Source of the DNA: Diospyros lotus
Lineage: Eukaryota; Streptophyta; Magnoliopsida; Ericales; Ebenaceae
Assembly (NCBI RefSeq): GCF_014633365.1
Contig: NC_068338.1
Coordinates: 20,842,616 to 20,906,615, forward strand
Reading direction: 5' to 3'
DNA: 64,000 nt
Of this stretch, positions 55,801 through 64,000 are shown piece after piece. A program made the translations under genes and the position numbers. Numbering within the stretch: the stretch's first letter is position 1; every line of letters begins with the position of its first letter. A model generated the notes under the pieces. The model saw only the letters and a list, made by a program, of their open reading frames with translations. It was not told the origin of the DNA and did not search any database.

Positions 55801-58800
55801 ATTGAATCTCACAATCATATCCCATCAATTTCATGACCCATTTTTGACACTTAGAATTGAGCACCCTTTGTTTCATTAAAAACTTTAAGCTTCGTTGGTA
55901 TGTCCGAATAACAAATTTTCACCCCAATCAAATAGTGTCTCCACTTCCTTACTGCAAATACCATGGCCATCAATTCTTTCTCATACGCTGACCTCTGTCG
56001 ACCTTTGGGATTTAGGGAATGGCTGAAAACAGCAATAGGTTGTTGCTCCTGCATCAAAATAGCTCCCAAACTATGCCCGGATGCATCAATCTCACAATGA
56101 ATTCCTTGGAAAAATCTAGTAACGCCAACACCGGAAGTTCGATCATCACTCTTTTAAGAGATTGAAAGGCCTGTTCTACTAACTCATCCCAGAAAAAATT
56201 CCCCTTCTGAAGGCGATATGTCAATGGCCATGCCAACTTCCCATAATTCTTCACAAACGTCTGATAATACCCCCGTAAGACCCAAGAATCCCTGAAGCTC
56301 ATGTAAGGATTTAGGAATAGGCCATTCCATGATTGCCTTAATTTTAGAGTTATCCATAGCCACCCTTTCATGAGAAATGATGTGTCCCAGGTACTCAATC
56401 TCCCGCTGCCCCAACTGACACTTCTTCGCATTAGCATATAGTTGATGCATTGCTAGCAGTCCCAAAACACACCTCAAATGTTCCTTGTGCTCGGCCATAT
56501 CCTTACTGTAAACCAAAATATCAATAAAAAAATATCAAAACAAATTGCCTCAAGTGCTCCTTAAAGATCTCATTCATTAAGGATTGAAATGTGGCGGGGG
56601 CATTGGTTAACCCAGACAACGTAGCCAAGAATTCATAATGTCCCTCATGTGTGCGAAAGGCGGTCTTAGGAATGTCCTTAGGATTGTTTTGTATTTGATG
56701 ATACCCCGATTTTAAGTCCAACTTGGAAAAAAACAACAGCCCCATTCAATTCATCCAATAATTTTTCAATAATTGAAATCAGTGTTCTAAAACGCGCTAG
56801 GCGCTAGTCAAGCGCCAGATTAGGGCCTAGCGCCTAGGATGCCTATGCGGGGCCTAGGTTGACTTTTTTGTTTTTAAGTTTTTAATGTAATATCATGTTA
56901 TTTTTAGATAAATCAAAGTTAAAAAGACAAATGAAACTTATATATATATACATCAGAAACTTATATATATTTATATATATAAATATATTGTCCCATCCGA
57001 AAACCAGTTAGCTATTGACAAAGGGACTGCCTACAAAAAGATTTGAGAAGTTATTGTGCAAGCTGGGAATGAAAGACGCTCATTCACTAGCTCATCAGTT
57101 TGAGGGAGAGTGTTGAGTTCCTGACAGAAATATAAGGAATGTTTGACTGGAATCATTCCTTAATTTAAGAGATTGATTGGCCAAATTGTCGCTAGTTTAG
57201 AGATTGATTTTAAGGAGTAATTACCGGCCTATCTTTTTGAATACTTTCCTATTTTCTGTGCAGTCAACCTTTCCTATTTTTCTGTGCAGACTATCTTTCC
57301 TAGTTTAGCACAAATGTAATCTTTGCTATGGTATAAATTACTAACCCTATAAATGGGGCTGTACCACACATCTAAAAAATAATATATACAGTTTTATTTC
57401 TCCTATTTCTCACAGTTAATCTCAGCAATGAGTATACTTTCTGGCAGATAACCATAGTCATAGATCTAATCACAAGGCACTGCATAGTTAGCCCTCCTAG
57501 TTAGTAGTTGAATTCAAGATCCCGGGGCTTATGAGACTTGTCCTTTATGATGCAGAATGGAGCATTCCCGGATGGGATGATTAGATATGTTCTGTTCTTG
57601 TTTTTATTAGAGCATGCAAATCAGAACTCAAGTTGATGGCTAAAAGAATATAAAGTATCTTCTTGTTTTAGTGAATTTGTTGTGGTAGCTATTGTAATTT
57701 CCATCATTTATTAAAAATCTTGTGCCTGTTTGTGCTCTTAGCTTCTGTCCTCAATTGTTCACTGAATTCAGGCAAACATGGGAATAAATTGCAATTGGAT
57801 AGTGGTACATCCCTTTTCTTGTACCAGCTGGTTGGTACCTGGGGCCAACTTCTGTTTCCAAGACCTTGGAAGGAATTTCGTTTGTGGTACGATACTCACA
57901 AGGTTAAGGGCATCAAGCCATTCTTACAGGGGATGGTAACATGATTCACTGTGTTCTTCTCATTACCTTTTCCTTTTGCTTTATTTAGTGGATATCAATA
58001 TTCCTGCTTGAATTTTGATTTCATTTTTCTTAATATTTTTTGTAGGTGACAACAGGATGGTACAAAAAGATGGGAGAGAGAATATGGACTCCTTGGTTCA
58101 TTAAATTTATACAATCTCATGGGTATTATAACATCTATACCAATTTTTCACATGAAAGAGCACTCAGTATCTCCCATAGGGATGCTGGTGTAAACTATGG
58201 GAGAACAGCAGGCCCAGATTCATTTTTATTGGCTGAAAATTCTCTTAATTTTGATCTTTTAGAAATGCCACCACTAAGCAAATTGAAGTGGTATGATTTC
58301 TGCTTCACACAGGTATTTCCTGATAGAGTTGTAAGGAGTGTTGATGAACTTGGATCTGTTCTTCACTCTTTACAGAAACTGGAGACCATTGTGCTTGTCA
58401 GCCTGCATGGTGTGCCACACTCGGTCACAAGAAACTTACTTTGCCACTTTGAAAGGTTAAATATTCGAAACTACATATTAGTGGGACCTAAATCTGATTT
58501 CTTGCTTGATCTTGCAAGGCGAGGGCATCCTGTGATTGACGCAGATCAATTTCTTGACAATATCCAAGTTCAGAAGTTAAAACCCTTTAAGGAATCTGGC
58601 CTGGATTTGGCCAAGGAGATTTTAGTGAAGGCTTTTGTAGTAAAGAAGACATTAGAACTTGGTTATAGTACATGGGTGGTTGATGAGAACATGCTTGCGG
58701 TGAGCAGTGATTCATTCTCTATTTCCACTGATCCTAACTATGATTTATATGTTGGCAAGACCTTTAAAGCTCTGTTTATTAGGAGTTCATCATCTGCAAA

Positions 58801-59140
58801 GGAAAATTGGGTTGATGATTTTATTTACAAGGTTCTGACTATGGTTGACCCTTTGAAGCATAAAGATATATTTCCAGTGGATGGCAGAAACTTTATTTCT
58901 ATAGTGGCAGAAGTGTTAAAACAGGAGGGTGTGAAGATTGGGACCATTGATGCCATGGGCTTTGATGTAACTGTCAGTGCTACTAATGTCAATCAAAGTT
59001 CTCTGAGTGATGAAAAGAAGGTGGTCTATTGGTCCTCTGAGATGCACTTGGATTTCATAGCAAAACAGCTTGAGGGTTTAGGCTTTTGGATCATTGATGG
59101 TGATTCTTCGTGCACAGCTGTTGTTTGTCACCAGTCCTAA
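49844..59140 (+). CDS. glycosyltransferase-like type II membrane protein, 3 exons, 631 aa
   Basis: Exons are 49844-50480, 57772-57935 and 58046-59140, all with GT-AG borders. The first junction splits a Gly codon (phase 1) and the second is phase 0. Residues 8-30 form one hydrophobic segment after a basic N-terminus, so it is a probable Golgi signal anchor. A lumenal GT-A-like domain follows: [27 protein letters not shown], then [20 protein letters not shown] with acidic triad E169-D171, the kind of metal/sugar-nucleotide site seen in GT13/GT2-like enzymes. Exon 2 supplies [19 protein letters not shown]. The C-terminal half (about 270-631) contains [20 protein letters not shown], reminiscent of Nucleotid_trans (GT77-like) folds. 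It resembles a conserved plant family annotated 'transferring glycosyl group'; donor and acceptor are unknown. The reading frame is intact and the gene is probably functional. Confidence 0.9.
50481..53001 (+). other. intron 1, left part
   Basis: Intron sequence of the gene at 49844-59140 (intron 1 spans 50481-57771, 7291 bp). The 81-codon ORF at 51677-51922 shows no recognised motif. No complete repeat was identified here. Confidence 0.6.
53002..54000 (-). mobile_element. Ty3/gypsy fragment 1: 3' LTR plus integrase C-terminus
   Basis: On the minus strand TGCCATGTACCAGC (53373) to GGGAGCTTACA (53002) is a 372-bp LTR. It is preceded by 'TTGAGGACAAGAAATTTGTG' and 'TGGGGGAGGGCA' (PPT). Upstream, 53989-53534 encodes [39 protein letters not shown] and [13 protein letters not shown], the C-terminal end of a gypsy integrase. 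The fragment stops at 54000, exactly where a second LTR begins. It lies antisense in intron 1 of the host gene. Not functional. Confidence 0.8.
54001..54364 (-). repeat. LTR of gypsy fragment 2
   Basis: On the minus strand it starts TGTTGTTAGGACCC (54364), after the PPT-like GGGCGAGAG, and ends GGTTCTATCACA (54001); 364 bp. It is the 3' LTR of the pol fragment to its right. Confidence 0.7.
54485..56776 (-). pseudogene. Ty3/gypsy pol remnant (RT, RNase H, integrase)
   Basis: Reading on the minus strand from 56776: [38 protein letters not shown] and [15 protein letters not shown], a frameshifted F(F/Y)xDILVYS catalytic block near 56515, [31 protein letters not shown] (RT and thumb). RNase [21 protein letters not shown] and [20 protein letters not shown]. 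Integrase: the HHCC finger [11 protein letters not shown].. [29 protein letters not shown], then [20 protein letters not shown]. Tail: [27 protein letters not shown]. At least five frameshifts or stops break it. The 5' part (gag, protease, RT start) is missing, cut at about 56776. It sits antisense in intron 1. Confidence 0.85.
56777..56870. other. GC-rich palindromic block, possible hAT-type end
   Basis: The block begins CAGTGTTCTAAAACGCGC and contains several CTAGGCGCTAG/CTAGCGCCTAGG words able to fold back. It abruptly truncates the gypsy RT. The CAGTG start is suggestive of a hAT-type non-autonomous element, but no right end was found. Confidence 0.3.
56985..57427 (+). mobile_element. Ty1/copia 3' fragment: RNase H end plus 3' LTR
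   Basis: The frame [20 protein letters not shown] followed by [17 protein letters not shown] (about 57014-57114) is the usual C-terminus of a copia polyprotein, with a frameshift near 57010. PPT-like GAGGGAGAG precedes TGTTGAGTTCCTGAC at 57111, the LTR start. The LTR runs to about 57427, with its end tentative (CTCA or CAGCA). It is in sense orientation in intron 1. Confidence 0.75.
57428..57771 (+). other. intron 1, right end
   Basis: Unique-looking intron sequence ending in a T-rich tract and TTCAG at 57767-57771, the acceptor for exon 2. Confidence 0.7.
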
Positions 59141-60780
59141 CATCTGGTTCAACTGCTATGATCAATGTCTACACTGTTGATCTGTATTATTACTTTTCAC
59201 ATTCTTCAATAGGTTTCTGCTTCAAATATCTCAATAGTTGTCATGATTCTTTCGAGAATACAACCACAAGATTTGGAAGTTTTAATGGTGAGGCTACAAG
59301 ATTTTGTGGAGGATGGTACCTTCAAATAACCATGATGCATAGGCTTTTAACGGTTAGTGGTAAAAGGGTCAACTCATGTGTAAAAAAATAAAAAAATAAA
59401 AAATAAAAAAGTATTGGGTGGTGTTTGACAATTACATTTTACTTTTTAATTTTTTAGGTAAAATTTTAAACAAATTGAGTCTTAGTATACTGGAAAAATT
59501 ATTTAAAAATTAGTTATTGTTTAGAAATTATGAGTTCAACTTTTGTTAGTGTAGTGTTAATATTTATCCTTTTAAGCAAGATATTTTAGGAAAATATTTT
59601 ATTGATAAGGTTAAAAGTGATTTGGTTTTATTCTACAAATGATCTGTGCAATTATTTAAAGATTGAGTTATTGGTGAGGTTTGAATTCAAGATTTTAATA
59701 TGTTAGTTAACTATTAATTGTTGACGGTTTTATAGATTTAAAATGTTATTTAACAACATTAAAATAAAAAGTTATGGTTGGTTAATACGATTCCATTATA
59801 AAAGTTCAATAACTTAGGTTCAGTGACAAATTTGGTCTCTAGGCTAAAGTATAGCGGCTGCTTTGGCCTCCTTTTTTTTTCAAAAAGAAAAATGATTTAA
59901 TTGGGAGCAAAGTCTCAAGTTGGCCACGATACATTTGTCTAGCACTAAATTGATTACTAAATTTTAAAATAGATCAAATTCATAAGCAAGATTGCTCTTT
60001 GCTTTTCTTTTTCAAATTTAGGGTTTAAATTAAGTTACAATATTTGACTTCATGTAAAAACAAGTCAAAGACTTACTTTTACTCAGTAAAAAGAAATAAA
60101 CACAAACTTTAGAATGCTAATTAACCATTAGATAGTAGATCACATGATCCAATCCATCATTGCTAGTAAAATTCCATAAAACTTTAGCACATTGTTCCTA
60201 AACCAGTTAAGAAATTTCTTTGATATTGGAGTAAAAAAATACATTTGTTTAAACAATTGGTAGATAAAAGTGAATCTCTTTTCACATTTAAAAAATCTTC
60301 TTACTTGTTTCTTGTTGGCATGGAATTGACGCTTTTGATCATCAACATCCTTGTACCAAAAAGGATGAAAAAAAAAAAAATTGAATTGTAAATTTTTGGG
60401 TGTGTTTTTACAAATATGTTCTATGATTTGGGATTTTAGAAATGATTTTTTTTTTTTTTTTTGTAAAAAAGGTTTAAGAGCTAAATCCATCATTGTACTT
60501 GGGCTCAATGCATAAACTAGACACTAAACTTTCATAAATGGGGTTTCGTTAACCAACCATTAATTGCGTTCAACGAAACTTGATGTTCGGTTAATGTGAT
60601 AAGCCAAAGTATAGTAATTAATTTGTCACTTTTATCTTATAATTTTTTATAAAAGAATATACATATATATTTACAGATAGTTCTAAATTTTTTACAAAAC
60701 GTTGAGATAACATTATTTTTTTTCCTTTTTCTTTGATAAATTCAAAGAGTTAACTATAGGTTAGACTCCCCCTTAATAGG
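59141..60780. other. 3' flank of host gene; unrecognised 122-codon ORF at 60140-60508 (-)
   Basis: The first few hundred bases are probably 3' UTR; A-rich sequence at 59386-59412 contains AATAAA-like words. The minus-strand ORF 60140-60508 reads FHPFWYKDVDDQKRQFHANK and FLNWFRNNVLKFYGILLAMM. It resembles no family I know and starts in a poly-lysine run made by an A-tract, so it may be chance or a decayed fragment. Confidence 0.4.
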
Positions 60781-60788
60781 GTTAGGGA

Positions 60789-61825
60789 CATGGGTGGAGC
60801 CATGTGAGGCCCAGTAGGGGTAGTTGCCCGCATCGGGCTAGATTTTTTTTTTTTAAATTTTTTTTTATAATGATTTATTATTATAAATAAAAAAAATTAT
60901 ATTATATTTTACTACTAGAAATAAAAAAGTAAGTATTGAATAAAATAAGCATATAATGACTCAGTAGTAACTATTACAATATTTTTTATAATTTGCTCGT
61001 AATTTTTTTTTTTTACAATGATGATGCAAATAAAACTAAGTATTGAAAAAAATTGTGAAATAAAGAAAACAAGTATGAGAAAATTTATATTGAAGAAAAT
61101 GAACAAATTAACAAAGCAAATATTGAGTAAATTGATATTGCACAACTTCCTATGGATCTTGTGCTAAGAACTATAATAATGGATTACAATGTTAATTTTG
61201 AGATCAAATTAGAAGAGCCTATTTGCAAAGAGGTCTGTGTCAGCCTCAAAATCAAAATGATTCGTTCCAGCTTGATTCAATGAATTTGGTGATTGGTTGG
61301 AATATAATATAAACAAAGATATCGTATTTTGCTTATACTATTATCTTTTTAAAACAAATAATGGAGAACAAGAAGATGATGATTATTTTGTGAAAGAAGG
61401 GTTCAATAATTAAAAAGAAAGAAAGAAAGATAAGACTTTAAGTTTATGTTCGAGATGCTAATAGTGCACATGATTAAGTTCAAAACAACTATAAAATTTT
61501 AATGAATCAAGAGCAAAATATTGAGATAGTTTTCTTCAGACAGTTAGAACAAACATTATGATTATCGAATTCGTCTGAATGCATCAATTGATTGTGTTCG
61601 ACTTCTTCTATGACAAGAACTAGTCTTTCGTGGTCATGACGAGTTTAAAGATTCAAATAATCAATATAACTTTCTTAAATAATTGTAATTTCTAGTATGA
61701 AAAGCCGTAACGAATTGTAAAAAATATTTTTATTTTAATATTATCATTATTATCTTATTTTTAAAATTATATTTTTTGTATTTAACTTCGCCCCCAACTG
61801 AATTAAAATTCTGGCTCCGCCCCTG
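60789..61825 (+). mobile_element. hAT-type transposon, truncated (8-bp TSD)
   Basis: Right-end complement CAGGGGCGGAGCCAGAATTT and left end CATGGGTGGAGCCATG form short terminal inverted repeats. Exact 8-bp repeats GTTAGGGA lie at 60781-60788 and 61826-61833. It is 1037 bp long with only a scrap of transposase. The CAGNGGCGGAGCC terminus and 8-bp TSD are standard for plant hAT elements. Confidence 0.8.
61190..61690 (+). pseudogene. hAT transposase N-terminal relic (TTF-type zinc finger region)
   Basis: Frames in order read IRRAYLQRGLCQPQNQN, then NWLEYNINKDIVFCLYYYLF, then VRDANSAHD and LMNQEQNIEIVF, then IECI-like 'ECINxL.STS' and GHDEFKDSNNQ-like traces. This is the start of the plant hAT proteins with a TTF-type zinc finger followed by DUF4371 (typical 'QIRRAYLQ.GPCQP', 'WLEYS..KDA.FCL.CYLF', 'HN.A...C..LMNQ.QHIE'). 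Stops and frameshifts are frequent and the catalytic core and dimerisation domain are absent. Confidence 0.7.
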
Positions 61826-61900
61826 GTTAGGGACACCCAAGAAACTTTGTTAGGATTTTTTGACCTCGTCACAAAAAGCTCCTTTATCGCCCCTTTAACT

Positions 61901-63178
61901 TTTTTTTTTTTATCAAAAGGTAAATATGTATAAATGATCAAAGAACTATACAATAACACTGGGCACACCGAGGCACGACAAAAATATGGAATATCTAAAG
62001 ACCCATAGCTAAGGTCTCAAAAAGGGATAAAACAGATAGATACAAAGAAAATGTAACTTTGTATACATTTGTTTTGACCCTATGAATAATGGACTCCATG
62101 GATGGAACTTGACCTTAAAAAATATGACGATTCCTTGCTATCCATGAGTGGTAAATAGCACTAGCAAAAGCAATTCTCTTGGTCTTGTTAAGCCATGACG
62201 ACCCCCGAGCATCTTTTTAAGCCATTTTAGCCCCCACTGGCCAGTGAAGGCATTAGTCTTCGAATACCAATCCAGCACATAATACACCCCCAAATCTCTA
62301 CATTGGATGAGCAGTAAAAGAAAAGATGTTGGGATGACTCCTCAAGGCTACCACACAGGCCACATGATCTTTTCGTGTCCAAAAAGTGCAATTTGTCCCT
62401 GGTTAGAAACTTGCCTTTAACTCCCAGCCACAAAATGAAAGCATGGTCGGGCATAATCGCTGAGTCCCATACAACATTTGTTTAGACTTTAGCAGCATCT
62501 TTTGGTCGGAAGAAATCCTTAACTTTAGTAAGATAAAGAGCCCATCCCTAGTCCTAACTAGATAGAAGATTGATAGCTGCCGAAACTGACCCTTCCGACT
62601 GGCATAAATGATCTCTTAAGGTAAGGATACACTTGAGAAATGGAGAATCCCCCTTCCTAGGGGTCCTTGTCCAGATTGACCCTCCATTGACATAAACATG
62701 GTTAACCCAACGAACCCATAAGGAATCCTTCTCTTAGTGAAAATTCCAAAGGGCCTTAATGAGGAGAACTGAGTTCCAGCACCGCAGGTCCTTCAAACTG
62801 AGCCCACCCTCTGATTTACGCAAGCAAGTATCCCTCCAAGCAACCAGGGCATGCTAGGAATTCCATAGAAAAACCTTGCATATTTGAATGATTTTCTCCA
62901 AAACAGCCAAAGGAACAAGTAGCACCGAAAGCCAAAAACATTCCACCCCTTGAATGATATATCTAATCAGCTCCGTCCTACCTGAATATGACAACGGAGC
63001 ACATTTCCACGAGCTAATATAATCCAAAATTTTATCAATGATAGGAGCATAGTGAATAACCTTTAATCTCTCAACTGCCAAAGGCACCCTTAAGTAATAG
63101 AAAGGTATCACTCTAGGCAAAAATTTCACAACAACCTTAACATCCTCCAGATCGCAGCCATACAAACCAGCAATAAAC
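61901..63178 (-). mobile_element. LINE (L1-type) 3' fragment
   Basis: On the minus strand from 63165 the frame reads FYYLRVPLAVERLKVIHYAP, IIDKILDYISSWKCAPLSYS, GRTELIRYIIQGVECFW, which is the region after the reverse transcriptase core in plant LINEs ('YLG.PL....L......LIDKI...I..W....LSYAGR..LI..VL'). Farther on, 62460-62240 encodes PDHAFILWLGVKGKFLTRDK and CGLCGSLEESSQHLFFYCSS, a zf-RVT finger. A minus-strand poly(A) at about 61901-61911 marks the 3' end. Frameshifts disable it. The 5' side is cut by the LTR at 63179. Confidence 0.8.
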
Positions 63179-64000
63179 TATTAGTTCCAAATGATGGCAA
63201 ATTTATCCCAAGAGGGGGGGTGAATTGGGATTAGGGTAAATTATTCAATAGTTTAAAGACCTGTTGTTTGTAGAACACTATGTTTCAAAATATCAAGGAG
63301 TTTGTTTCGAAATCAACCTTTCTATTAAGTATGTTTTGAAATATAGATAAGTATGTTTCGAAATCAACCTTTCTGTAAGTATGTTTCGAAACCTTCTTCT
63401 CTGTTTTGCTTATTTTGAAACTTTTAGCTTTTGAAAACGTTTCTTTTGAAAGCACGAACAATGAGAATAGGGAAGTAAAATAGTAAATCAAGTGCACACA
63501 AGATTTATAGTGGTTCGACACCCCGCCTAGTGACTTTCAAGCTTACCTGCTTAAAGAATTTTCAAATACAATCACTTTCACTAGTGATCAACCACAACAA
63601 GGGTTTTACCACGGTTCACCCTAAAACCTTGTACATGATGAGTTTTTATGGTTCAACTCAAACCTTACACCTTAATGAGTTTTAAGGCTAAACTCAAACC
63701 TTACAACCAATAACAAGATAAATAAAACTTATCTTTTACAGCCCAACATATTTAATGTAATGAAATACCTTGCCAAATGGCTGTACAAACCTTTTGGTTT
63801 GAGGTAAGGAGATATTAGAAGGATGAGATGTCGGTTTTAGTTTGCTTCTCCTTTTCACACCACAATGCACATCAAGGATTGATTGAATGGATCTTCTTTG
63901 AGAGCTTGGAAAAAGATTTCGTTCACAAGTGCTTGAGTATGTATCTTGTGTCTCTTGTATGTGTGTTCTTGTGTATGTGTTTTCAAGTTGTACTTATTGT
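63179..64000 (-). mobile_element. copia-type LTR, right-truncated by window
   Basis: The start TATTAGTTCCAAATGATGGC matches TGTTGGTTCCTAATGATGGC of the solo LTR at 24030. The 'agagggggggtgaattggga' box, TTTCGAAA palindromes (three exact, 63304-63390), 'atagtggttcgaca' and hairpins (ATCAC/GTGAT near 63571-63588, TGAGTTT/AAACTCA near 63675-63696) follow in the same order. The remainder lies outside the window. Confidence 0.75.

Overview
This is AT-rich plant nuclear DNA, almost certainly from a eudicot. The grounds are long AT-rich intergenic stretches, GT-AG introns, one host gene with plant-type exons, and dense plant transposable elements (Ty1/copia, Ty3/gypsy, CACTA, hAT, MULE and Tourist MITEs, a LINE and a SINE). 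No rRNA, tRNA or CRISPR was seen, and the species cannot be named from the sequence alone. All repeat boundaries were read by eye from terminal motifs and target-site duplications (TSDs).

Region by region. 1-8761 is a patchwork of gypsy and copia LTRs and one decayed copia pol. 8762-15175 is gene-free and holds a MULE-type MITE, a Tourist-type MITE and a 74-bp tandem repeat. 15176-32081 is one 3.65-kb gypsy-type solo LTR (TSD AGAAA) split open by a 13.3-kb copia-like retroelement that carries only gag (18248-31501, TSD GGGCT). That element's left LTR is itself split by a 9.1-kb CACTA transposon (18997-28084, TSD TTA), which contains another solo LTR (24030-25007, TSD GATGC). 32931-34367 is a related copia-type LTR. 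35693-35952 is a SINE. 36161-40385 is a two-LTR gypsy element with intact ends and a wrecked interior. 41830-47910 is a tandem array of about 235-bp units interrupted by a 3.1-kb gypsy solo LTR (44683-47793).

The one convincing host gene is on the + strand at 49844-59140 (three exons, 631 codons). It encodes a predicted Golgi type II membrane glycosyltransferase-like protein. Its 7.3-kb first intron has collected two antisense gypsy fragments and a copia 3' end. Downstream lie a hAT element with a transposase relic (60789-61825), a 5'-truncated LINE (minus strand, to 63178) and the start of another copia-type LTR running off the right edge.

The most unusual signals lie inside the LTRs. First, different families carry promoter-near or leader arrays of a short palindromic word (GTCGAC, TTTCGAAA or CTCTC-n-GAGAG). 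Second, copia-type LTRs carry a chain of small hairpins downstream of the TATA box whose stems differ between families yet still pair, which suggests selection on RNA structure.
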